From Scolanthus callimorphus (taxonomy: Eukaryota > Cnidaria > Anthozoa > Actiniaria > Edwardsiidae), in contig CM066912.1 of the NCBI GenBank assembly GCA_033964015.1, positions 24,153,605 through 24,217,604 of the forward strand: DNA of 64,000 nt, given 5' to 3'. The translations under genes and the position numbers were made by a program. The notes under the pieces were generated by a model. The model did not search any database and had not been told where the DNA came from. It was given only the letters and a program-made list of their open reading frames with translations. This document shows, piece after piece, positions 26,601-38,600 of this stretch. Numbering within the stretch: position 1 is the stretch's first letter; every line of letters begins with the position of its first letter.

Positions 26601-29600
26601 CGCCCTTCCCTCAATGCATTGCGCGCCGCGCTAATCCTTCCAATAATCCCCTGCGTTCCTCGACTTTTCTACTAGAGAGTAGCAAAGCAGTTATTTGACG
26701 ACTGATTTGACGACCTAGCGACGGGTACGAGTCTGTTTTTCCCTTAATAACGCACGAGCAAGCTCTTTAATATCGTTTCGCATGAGTGTCATTCGGGGAA
26801 TCAAACCACAGGTCCCCCGCTCAAAGTGGAATAGGCCTGTGGGCCGTTATCACACGGTATTCATCGGGATAAAGTTCTTTGTTTTCCCCGTGGAAACTCG
26901 TCATCATGACGAGGCTGCACATGCAAGAACAAAAGATTTATCCAAGATGGCTGCGTGTGATAAAGACCCATTACGGCGTTGGCCTCCATCGACTCCCGGC
27001 CCGGGTAGAGGGATTTTTTCTTTTCGGGTAGTTGTCATAACTGGTTCTTATTGTGAGCTCAACGTAGTTTTTTAAGCAAGTACGATACAATGCATTTATT
27101 TTGTGCAAGAGCTAGGGAGCTGTAGAAAAATCATCTTCGGTCAAACTCATAATGTCAATTCAACTTTTCCTTTCCATTTTACTAACTAGAATGTGAGATA
27201 AGAGTTATCAGTAGATACGTCCAGAACAAATCCTATACAACAGATAACTTATATCCGTGTATAACTTTATCCAACCTTTCAGGAACTGGGCCCTGGGCTC
27301 TTTGTTCCCTTTCTGTCGCTTTCATATGCAAAAGTGTTCCCTTGCGTGGCCATAAAAAAAACACACAATTAAAATCACTGTGAAGCGAAGTAAAGGCTAT
27401 AATCCCCTATTGTATTGCAGATAATGTTTTTCTGGCCCGGGAGACGTTCCCAGACCTCCTCGACATTCCACCTAAATACATCGAAGTGATGGTGGCGGCC
27501 GATCCTACTGTCGTGAAGCATCACGGGAAGGATCACGTTAAGGAATATGTTCTCAACCTCATGAATGTGGTACGTAGAATACGTACCAGCTCAGGGATGG
27601 TGTATGGGGGATTATCCCAGCGCTCGCCCACTAGTCATTTCTGACGAGCACTAGTAGCTACTAGTGGCGTCGCAGGCCAAAGCCGGGGAAATACGGGGAA
27701 ATATGCCTCAACTTGTCGCGCAACAATGTTGCGTTACAAGTTTTGGATCCTGTTGCGCTTTTTTTTCATCTCGCAACACAACTTGTCGCGCGACAAAAAC
27801 ATTTGCTTGAGTTGTGAAAACTTGTTGCGCGAAGTAGAGCGCGGGTCTACTTTGAGACATAAATTCTGGCTTTGTTGCTCGTTTTTAATCAAACACACAA
27901 CTTGTCGCGCAACATTTTGCCTTCAATTCAAGTTGATTAGTCAATAGAAATGAGGTGCTAAGGGGCAAAATACGCCTTGGGCTCGCATGTGTGGTCATCA
28001 AAACAAAATGTTGCGCGACAAGTTGTCAATTTGATGAAAAACAAACAACAAATATTAGGATCGGGACGCAACAATGTTGCGCGACAAGTTGAGGAATTTT
28101 GTGCCTCTTATTTCCCCGGTTTAACACACAACGTCAAATTTTGATTGCGGCCATTTTCGAAAGAAATAGCGCACGCTTTCATCCGCAAAACAGATTACGC
28201 ACTGCATTTCAGGGGAATGACTAATATTTTTATGTAGTTTCTTGTACGTTTTTTATTGTATGCGATTTTCATAATTCTGCTTACTCCGAAGCAACAGTCA
28301 ATGCGTGCTTTTGCGGCTAACCAACCACAGACACCACTCAGGTTTTGCAAAAGCTACCCGGTTGCTTAGATGTTTGATTCAGGGAACACATTGAAAACAA
28401 AATTTGCCAGGAAAGAGTTCGCAGAATTATGAAAACGCACTCATGTTTTTTTGCGTAAAATATATAAGTATAAATGTAAATGTGTTTGTTGTTTTTCAGG
28501 TGTCGCATATTTTCCTACACAAGTCAATCGGAATCAAGATCTATTTTGTCATTGTCAAAGTGGTTCTTCTCGAAAAGGAACCGGTAGGTTGCGCTCCCAC
28601 CAATATCTGTTGGGTAGCGATCCGGGATCATAGATTTGTCTCCTGTGCAGCATTTTTCTCGAATCAATACCATATTTATTGTAGAAATAGGGCCTAGTCT
28701 CGAATGGATACCTCCTTTAATCAACACCTTTAGACAGAGGACATGTGTTGCAGCCCTTTTCTCCCTTCAGAGCGTATTTCATGCAAAGTGACTACATCAA
28801 TTCTGAATAAAACCCAGAAGAGTTATTAGAAAGTATTTACAAAGTTGGTCATCTGAAATGCGTTGTGACTATTTGCTTATTTTCATCTCAAATAAATTTC
28901 TCAGTTCAGAGAAAGGACCTCCTTGGTAGAGGATGTTGCTAAATGTGTGTGAATCATTTCTTTCTTTTCTTTTCTTTTTTCTTTCTCTTGTCGTAGAAAC
29001 ATGTGGAAATCACAGGAAGACCTATGGAGAGTCTCAATCGAGTGTGTTACTGGGGTCACAAGTACAGACGGGGCTGGGATAAAACCTCTAAGGAGTTCTA
29101 CGATCAAACAGTTTACTTGACCAAGTAAGATTTGTTTATTTGTTTAATAGCTTTCACCAATTCACAAATATAATTTACAAAAATAAACAATAGCACGAAA
29201 AAAAAAAATACAAACAAATGATAACAAAACTTTGGTGAGGGTCGCACAACAGAGCGAGGCTCCAAATTAAGTGCGCCCGTTTTGAGACTAATAACTGAAA
29301 AAATGGTCACTTTTGCTGTAGTGTGTAGCAGGATGAACGAAAAGAGATCTGCTGTGGGAAGGAGGAGAGAGAAAGGTTGTCTAATTTGCGAGCCGCGAGC
29401 CTTTTCTGGCGAGCCATTGAAAAACACATTAAAAACTAGAAAAGAAATAGCAGACATATCATACGTGGTCATTCTAAAGATACCAAGGATTAATATTCTA
29501 CTCCCGGGGGGGGGGGGAACTCCCTATATTCGAATGCTAGGGGTGACCGTCGTATTTTTTAGGGATTGAAATCGGCGATCTGGTATTTTTTAGGGGTTCG

Positions 29601-32600
29601 AAAATAAAAAACGGTATAGTAAGAAAAATAGGTATTTTTTAAGGGGTTCTCACGCAAATAAGGTAGTGTTTTTGAAAGTCGAGAGGATACATTTGATGTA
29701 TATTAAATAAACGGCCAGAATAAAATTTAATCTGTCAAAATTGTTGGTATTTTTTAGGGTATTTTCAGACTGAGGGGTGTTTTTTAGGGTGGAAATTTTT
29801 CCGACCAGGTATTTTTTAGGGTCAAAATTCGAGTTTCCCGACGGTCACCCCTAGCATTTTAACCTTAGAGTCCCCTCCCCCCCGGGATTCTACTCTATTC
29901 GACAATATAAGTCTAACTAAGAAATGCAACAAGCAACCAAATCTCAGTTCCTTCAAAACTATTATCATGAATACCATCGCTCATAAATTGGTTACCACGT
30001 AGCTTTAGCCTGCCTCTTCTCTTACTCGGTTTATCCAACATGGTAGGCAGTCATGAAGATTGCCCGATTTCCACGCTCCTCACTCCCCTTCAATTCCATT
30101 TGCAACTTCTGCCCAACCGACAAATAGCGATTTAGTTTTGTCTTTCAAAAGATGAATTTTGAAATGACTATACAATTACAGCCACACGCTTTCAAAAATG
30201 TATATGTTTTATAATAGTTTATAAAAATTGAACTTTCCTCTGAAAATGCAATTAAAACTTCAGAGTTGTAACCTAACAGAGTTCTAAACGCAATCAAAGC
30301 CCATTCCACGGTTGCGAGCCTCTTGGCGAGCCCCGAGGCTATTTAAGGCGAGTCTTTGAAAAACATAATAAAAACTTGAATAAACCTCATGTCGAGAAGG
30401 GGTATGGTCAACCTTTTTGCCACTTTGCCTTACTGAGTTAGCATTATTTCAAATTTAATAAAAAATGGCAAGAAATACATCAAAAGGCTCGAGGCTCGCC
30501 CCGAAAGGCTCGGGGCTCGTTGGCTCGCAAAATAGCAACCCCCGAGAGAGAAGGATACAGGAGAACTGTGGAGACCGCTTAAAGGCGTATATAGCTATTT
30601 CACTGAAGGTTGCCAGTCTTGTGAGCTGACTCAATCCTACTCGGCCAGATCCAAGGGCAGTATGATTACAAACGAGCTTTGTTTCAAACTAGTAATGTCG
30701 TAACTCGCGTTCTCAGTATTGAGCTAGCCGATTCAAGACCTTCTAGCCAGACCACTTTCTGGGCTGGGCGCGTAACGGCTTCCGACAACGCTATTTTTAA
30801 TATACCTGTATAGCACGGTTTGGCTCAGCGTTAAGGCACAGGTCTCTCGCAGCTTTGGTCCAGGTTCGATTACCGGGTCGGACAGAGAGTCGTGATCGAG
30901 ACTAGTACATATAGTGAATTGAATTTAGTTCTACTATGTTTCCTAAGCCTTGTGGATGAGAACGAACCCCGCGTTATCATGAACTTTCGAACGATTTGAG
31001 TTCCCTCTCGATAAGGAGAAGTTAAAGTGCCACTAAAGGCAGAAGTCAACTACATTTCATCAAAAAGATCCATTATCCAAGGGAACAGTAGCGAAACAAA
31101 AATGTGCTTTACGCGCGCCGTTAATATTTTATTGATTTTTGAATACTTTCGATTGGCTTTTTTTTTCGTTCAACTATGCGTGATGCATCTTGGGGGAGAA
31201 GTTCTTTAGAACAATGGTTCCTATGACGCATGAAGAAGACATAGAAAATACAACAAAGAAGGTCTTTGTTCTTCTTTCATTGTCTTCTTCGTGGTCTTTG
31301 TTCTACTTTCTATGTCTTCTTCATCATGCGTCACAGGAACCATTGTTCACCCCACAGGATGCAGAAATGCATAGTTGAACGGAAAAAAAATCGCCAATCG
31401 GAAATATTCAAAAATCAATAAAATATTAACGGCGGGCGGTAAACACATTTTTCTTTCGTTACTGTTCCTTTGGATAATGGATCTTTTTGATGAAATGTAG
31501 TTGACTTCTGCCTTTAGTGGCACTTTAAGACCCTTGCTTTTGTCGGGAAAAACGTTATTGTACACGTGTGGTATATGCAGAGCCGGATGCAGTTCGTATG
31601 TAATACTTACTGGAGTCGCGATTTCATTAACTTTTCTATTTGTAACATCCAAACTTCCCTGGAGCTGAGACAAAATATCAGCATTGTATTTGTCGGGGAT
31701 GTAACTCCACACTCTCCACAAAGTCCATATTCATGCTCATCGCCTGAAGCGTTTTCATGTTGATTTTATTTGATGTTCCACGAGTGTTTAATTTAACATG
31801 TGTTGTTTTTACTTGTTCGCAGGCAAAACTTTGGTCCTTCAGGTAAACGACATTTAAATATTATTCATTCATTTCCTAGTTTTATTACTGTTTATCGTTA
31901 ATGAAAATTCCGTGCACATTTTGTGATTACATGAGAAAATGCTCAGAAAATAATTCTGAGTTCCAAGATGAATTACCATGAACACTACCTCCGCATGTAC
32001 ATTCTCACTCTCGAACCCAGATCTCTTCTTCTCGTCTCCTCGCGGGGGAGGCTCTGGTGACAGCCATTGACGCATGCGCGAGATTTGATACAGAGCCGTT
32101 AAGAGAAACACCTTTCTGCTCATGCCCCAACGTTCAAAATCAGCGAAGGCCCTCAGATGGATGTCCCCAGAGCCTCCCCTGCGAGCAGGCGAGCCGGGGA
32201 GCTCTGGGTACGAGAATGCAAGTACATTATCTGATTTTGAGCGTTCGAGCATGCGCAGAAGCTCTTTCTCTCAATGCCTCTGTATCAAATCTCGCGCATG
32301 CGTCAGTGGCTGTTGCCAGAGCCTCCCCCGTGAGGTGGCAAGACGGGGGTGGGGGAGCTCTGGGTTCGAGAATGCCGCATGTCTGTCATTGGTTTACACA
32401 ATTTTGACCTTGCACGCATGTCAAAGGAAACAGGGTGTTTTCGCCCGCCTTCTGAAAGGTCACCACATGCGATCCATGCTGGCACTAATGCGTCAATAAT
32501 AACCGACTGCGAGGTCTGTACAGAGAAATCTCAGCCCGCGGTTGATCGTTTTGTACAGACCGAGGTGAAGATTGTGCAAAAAGGCCAAGGCTTGAGATTT

Positions 32601-35600
32601 ATCTGTACAGACCGATCAAAGGAGGTTAATAAAGTTTTATTATATGGAGTCCAGACAAATTTACTACGATGCTTGAGCCTGTGGTTTCACAGTTTTCCCG
32701 CCAAAAGCTTCGGAACGCGCGCCGTTGTTTTTATTTTTTCCATTCACAACTCACAAAACGTAAGTCAAAACGCAGAGAAAAGCCTCTTTCATATTATGAG
32801 TTTTCCATGGCTCGCTCGTATTTGACATTACCTTTCCCTTTCCGTTGCTAGGTTACGCACCAGTCTCCGCCATGTGCTATCGCACTCGTAGCTGCACGTT
32901 AAATGATGATGATGGATTCACTTCCGCTTTTATCGTGGCGCACGAAACGGGACACACGTGAGTTGATGACGACGTAGAATGACTTCTGTTCTCGACCGTT
33001 TCGCATTCCAAAGCTTATCTGTTCTTTTCCCTACTCATTTTTTATCTTCAGATTAGGAATGGAACACGATGGAGAAAGGAACAACTGCTCCAAAGACGTC
33101 ATCAAAGGCAGCATCATGGCCCCACTCGTCCGATCCCGGTTTGACCGGTTTTACTGGTCGGCTTGTAGTCGGCGTGAGCTAAGATCTTTCCTAGAGTAAG
33201 TACTTCGGAGTTACACTCCTAGCATCATTGGGGATGATAGTTTTGTCAATTCACGAAGTATTATTTAAGAAATAAAACATTTTTTTCTGTGCCTTCATAG
33301 AGTTTTGAAAACCGAGGCGTTGTTTGGGAGAATTCGAGAGCAGATCATGCAATCATGAAGCACGAGACGAAGTCGAGTACTTCATGATCTTACTCGAGAA
33401 TTCTTCCAAACAAAAGCCGAGGTTTTCAAAACTCTATGAAGGCACAGAACAATGTTTTATTTCTTTTATAAAATAATCCCCATTTTCAAGCAATTTGCCG
33501 CGATTTGGCGTCATTTCTATGACCATCATAGAGTTTTGAAACACAGCTCTCGACCAATCAGAGCGCGCGAACTATCTCAATTATTTTATAATAGAAGATC
33601 CTGTTAATAGAGTGTATTGGAATGTTTATCTAAGGTGGTGTACAGGGGACAACTCGAAACAAAAACTTCCCCGCAACAATGATTTTATCTTCTCGATATT
33701 TCGAGACTGAACACTCGAAGATACAATTCGTATCTCCGCGCGCCCATGTTATATCCCCTATTTTTATATTCCCGTGTGTATTTCATTTCACAGTCACCTG
33801 TGGTGTCTAGACGACGTGCCTTTCAATCTGAACAGCTCGTTATCTAAGCCTCTACCAGGGCAGATGTTCGACAGAGATATGCAATGTGTCAAAGATATGG
33901 GCAAAAAATTCAAGGCGTGCAAGGAGGTAAGAGAGTGAAGCCCGGGGGGGTAGTCCACTAATTTTTGGGTAGGGGTGTGCCGCCGAGGTCTCCAAAACCT
34001 GACCCTATCAGATACAAAAAATCCTCGTCATTTTATACCCTACCGTAGACCTACGGTCAAAATTGTATACCCTACCGCAGACCTGAAGTTAGTCACCAGG
34101 ATGGTCCAATTGGTCCATCAAAGCGGTATTTTGTTAATCATGAAAACGTTGTAAAATAAACTGTCTTTATCACTAATTGCGGCACAACTTTGATCGAAAT
34201 TTGTTTGCACTTGGGTAGCCATACTGAATACGTACCCTATCAGAGACCAAACAAGCGAAAAACGATACCCTACCGGAGACCTCAGGAGCCCAAAAAGCAT
34301 ACCCTAAAGGGCGGCGCATACCTGTACACCTTATATGAGGGAGTACCCCCCCCCCCGGTTATATGAGGGAGTACCCCCCCCCCCCCCCCCGGGAGTGAAG
34401 TTTGAAATTCTATTCTTCAGTACCATTTTGACGATGATGATGATGATAGTGATAGCGATGCTGATGGTAATACTGTCGTGTTGATGATGAAATTAATGAC
34501 GGTGAAGTGTATTGGTGGCGAGGATGATAAAAGTGTTGGTATTGGTAGCGGAGTTGCTTATATTTTGTGGATGTAAGTTGTGTTTGAGAATAGCTGTATT
34601 CACACTAGAGACGTCTGAGACGAGTTTCTCGTCAGAAAAAGTTCCTGTCTTATGTCAATTCTACTCAGAAACACTTGCTTGTTATCTGTCTAAACTTTCT
34701 TCTTCAAAAAAAATTGTTTTCGCGTGATCACAGAAGAACAGGGAACCATATTCAAGGCGAGAAACTCGTCTCAGACGAGTTTTCCGTCTCTAGTGTGAAT
34801 ACGGTTAATGTTACTGTGCGACTTCGTCAACCTACCCTGGGTACCAGAGTCTCCAAGCTTCACTCCCTTACAAAACGCATAATTTACTGATCGACTGGTA
34901 ACCAGGGTAACGTCAACCGGGCCATCCCGTAAAAGTTTGTCATTTAGAGATTCAACCCATTTTAAGGAAATTTAATACCTGCAATACATCTGACGATGAG
35001 TAATTAAGTGTTTTGAAGTGATTTCTGCTTATAATTTTCACAAATTTTAGACAAAAGGCGAATATTTCGATGTCTACTATATCAAGAAAGTCAAGATCTT
35101 TTGTTCTGTACTCGCTTTCTGGTTGCCTAACTTCTTACAAAATGGCCCGGTTGGCGTAGTCGCACAGTAATAGCTGTGGTGATTAAGGGATCATTTTTTC
35201 GTTCTATCCTTGCATCGCGCAACAGGAGCAATGACATCAATACCACAGAACAATACCGAACGATACCCTACAAATACCCTCTCCCCACCCCCCACCCATT
35301 CAAAGTTGGTCATGGGTGGCAAAGTGCCGAGGTCCGGAGCTCAACATTGAAAAGGGGAGGGGGTGAAAACAGGATGGTTTACCGGGGAGAGGTCTTTTGG
35401 ACATAGTCGACCAATTTTATGTGTGTGTCAACGACTTGTGTCCACCATTGTAGTTCTTTCGTTTGTAGTATGAGTACGTTGGTAACATGCGCGCCTCCTT
35501 AACAGTTCTTTTGTTTGTAGTATGAGTACGTTGGTAACCCTTGTCGGCATCTGTACTGTGACGACAAGAGTGCAAGAGACGAGCGTTCTTACTGTAGATC

Positions 35601-38600
35601 AAGACAAACATCTCCACTTGAGGGGACAAACTGCGGAGAGAACAAGGTACTAGAGCAGATTTCGTATGACTGTGAAAAGTGCCGTCAAAGAGTTGTGCCG
35701 CGCCGCGACCGTGACCGTACCGCGACTACGCGGTTTCATAACGTATCTACAGCAGGCCAGGTTCCGTATCGCCACCGCGACAGTACCACGCCGTGTCACG
35801 ACACTTTTCACAGTCACATACGAAATCTGCTCTCCTAGCGGGGCAGTTCTATGCGGAATAGCTTGCCAAATGATCTTCAGCAACCAGAATCCCTCTCCCA
35901 ATTTAAATCGGGCTGCGGTGCATTTTTTTATTAGTAAACGACAGTCGGCATCCATGGAAAGCAGGCATTTAATATAATAGTATAAAAGAATTATAGATTA
36001 CAGATTTTAGGATTTTAGATGTGCACTTTTTTTAAGCCCTGATGTTTTAACCGTGTTTAAATAAAGTTACAATGTCAATGTAAGACGATTTTCAATCAGG
36101 CGAATGGCAATAGGAATACAATCGCGGACATGTTGTTTGACAATTCTGAACAGTAACTTTAACCAACAATCATAGCCGCTGCCTTTGCGTTCTCCAATTA
36201 ATTTCCATACGACTACTCACGGGCTATAGGATAGTTTACATCAGTACTATTGTGGAACTCTATTCGACGATTTTGTGTGTAATAAATCGATTGAAATAGG
36301 TCCGTTATTCAGGTTGCAAAACCTCACGAATGAACCTGACTTTTACAGCTAAAAACTGCTCGAAGTACACTCTTTCAATTGTCTGATGTTCAGGGTGATT
36401 CGTGAAGTTCTGCAACCTGAATAGCGAGCCCTTTTAATAGATTTATTACACACAAACTTGTCGAATAGAGTTTCTACAATAATACTGATGTAAACTTTCC
36501 TATAGCCCCTGGACTACTTGCACCTTTGCTTCCTTGCTTGGCGTTGATCGGTCTAGGATTGGGAGCGCGCGCGCACGAGCTTTGTTATGATCACGACATC
36601 CTCGTACCCAGACCTCCCCAGCTCGTCACTTCGCGGGGGAGGCTCGGGCAGGCTCGGGTGACAGCCATTGACGCATGCGCGAGGTTTGCCTGAAACATGA
36701 TTTCTTTCAATTTCTTTTGCAGTGGTGCCGTTTAGGGTACTGTGTACCGATTCGTAAGGACGGCACATTTCAGATCCCTACCTCCAAGCCAAGACCTAAA
36801 CCAGTACACGGCAACTGGACCCAATGGAGCAAGTTTGGGCCGTGTTCACATTCCTGTGGAAATGGAGTGAAGATACGAGCGAGGAGCTGCACAAATCCAA
36901 GGTGTGTATTGATCACCCTTTTGCTTACATGAACAAGTATGATTCATGACTTACTGTCGGGGGAATCCAAAAGCCTGATCTCGGATGTCTTGAACTTGCG
37001 TAAAGAAAAAGTCGGACCCGATACGAAAGATTCTATTTTGAGACGGTAATACCACAAAATATTGACGGCTAGTTGAGGGAAAATATGGTCTGAATTTGGC
37101 GGACGGAAGCGTACATGAAATCCTCCGACAAATTGCACTGTCTGAGCGACGTGTAAATTAGGAAAAATTAGGCTAGGCTAAATTCCATTTCACCACTTTC
37201 CGAAGACTACCAACCCTTAAAGTGCCACTAAAGGCAGAAGTCAACTACATTTCATCAAAAAGATCCATTATCCAAGGGAACAGTAGCGAAACAAAAATGT
37301 GCTTTACGCGCGCCTTTAATATTTTATTGATTTTTGAATACTTTCGATTGGCGTTTTTTTTTTCGTTCAACTATGCGCGATGCATCTTGGGGGAAAAGTT
37401 CTTCAGAACAATGGTTCCTATGACGCATGAAGAAGACATAGAAAATACAACAAAGAAGGTCTTTGTTCTTCTTTCATTGTCTTCTTCGTGGTCTTTGTTC
37501 TACTTTCTATGTCTTCTTCATGCGTCACAGGAACCATTGCTCACCCCACAGGATGCAGAAACGCATAGTTGAGCGAAAAAAAAACGCCAATCGGAAATAT
37601 TCAAAAATCAATAAAATATTAACGGCGCGCGGTAAACACATTTTTCTTTCGCTACTGTTCCTTTGGATAATGGATCTTTTTGATGAAATGTAGTTGACTT
37701 CTGCCTTTAGTGGCACTTTAAAATAACTTTTAATTTTATTTTCGAGTGGCAAGAACAATATTTTACGATTGAACATCTTTGGAAGCATCGTGTCTTTTAG
37801 ATGGTCTAAAAGTGGTGAGCGTCTAGCCTCGTTTCCAGGCGTCTTGTTGTCATCTCCTGTGTCACGCAACGCTAGGTGTTCCGGGTTGTTCCGTCATGGA
37901 TAAGTGGTAAATCGTCCGTGACGTCACTAACCGACAAGCTATAGCCAAAACGCCGAGCCTAGGGATGAGGCTAGAAATTCTACTGCAGCAAATTCGTGTA
38001 ACGTTTGACGGCGTTCTTTCCCATATTAGCCCCTTCATCTTAGCTCAGTTTCCAGTTATCTTATCCCCCTTTCTCAAGGCCCAAGTTTGGAGGTTTCAAG
38101 TGCAAGGGGAGTACCTACGAGATCAGTATTTGTCATAACAAGGTGCAGCTTTAGTGCGAATTTCAGATGACTGTCGTGAAAGTAAACGCAATTGCGTAAT
38201 CACTAGCCAATCAGAAACAACTTGCTGTTGAATGGTTTCCGGCCCAGCCAATCAATAGCCGAACCAATTCAGGGTTACTTACCAGTCACGCAATTGCTCT
38301 CGAATTTGATTGGCTAGTAATTCCTTGCTTGTAATTAGTTCGCAATTTGATTGGTTGATAGAAATAAGCAGCCAATGAGAAAGCAAACCAATCGCAAACG
38401 CAATTTAGTCACGACAGTCATCTGAAATCCGCTCTATGTGTTATATATTTTATAACGTAGTTCTTTTGACCACATCTGAGTCAAAATACGTCGGCATCAG
38501 TATGGAATGTTTGGCTTGAGCGCACAGAATCTTTGCGAGACTCTTTTGGCGAGCACTAAACTGGTGTAGCCTTTCGCAGGCTAGAAGAAAATTCGCCACC

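Noticed and set aside
30812..30905. Functional tRNA gene
   Set aside because: Box-like motifs are present but acceptor and anticodon stems do not pair by eye.
32349..32825. 158-residue open frame in an ADAMTS intron
   Set aside because: It starts in a MITE, crosses repeats and matches no known domain.
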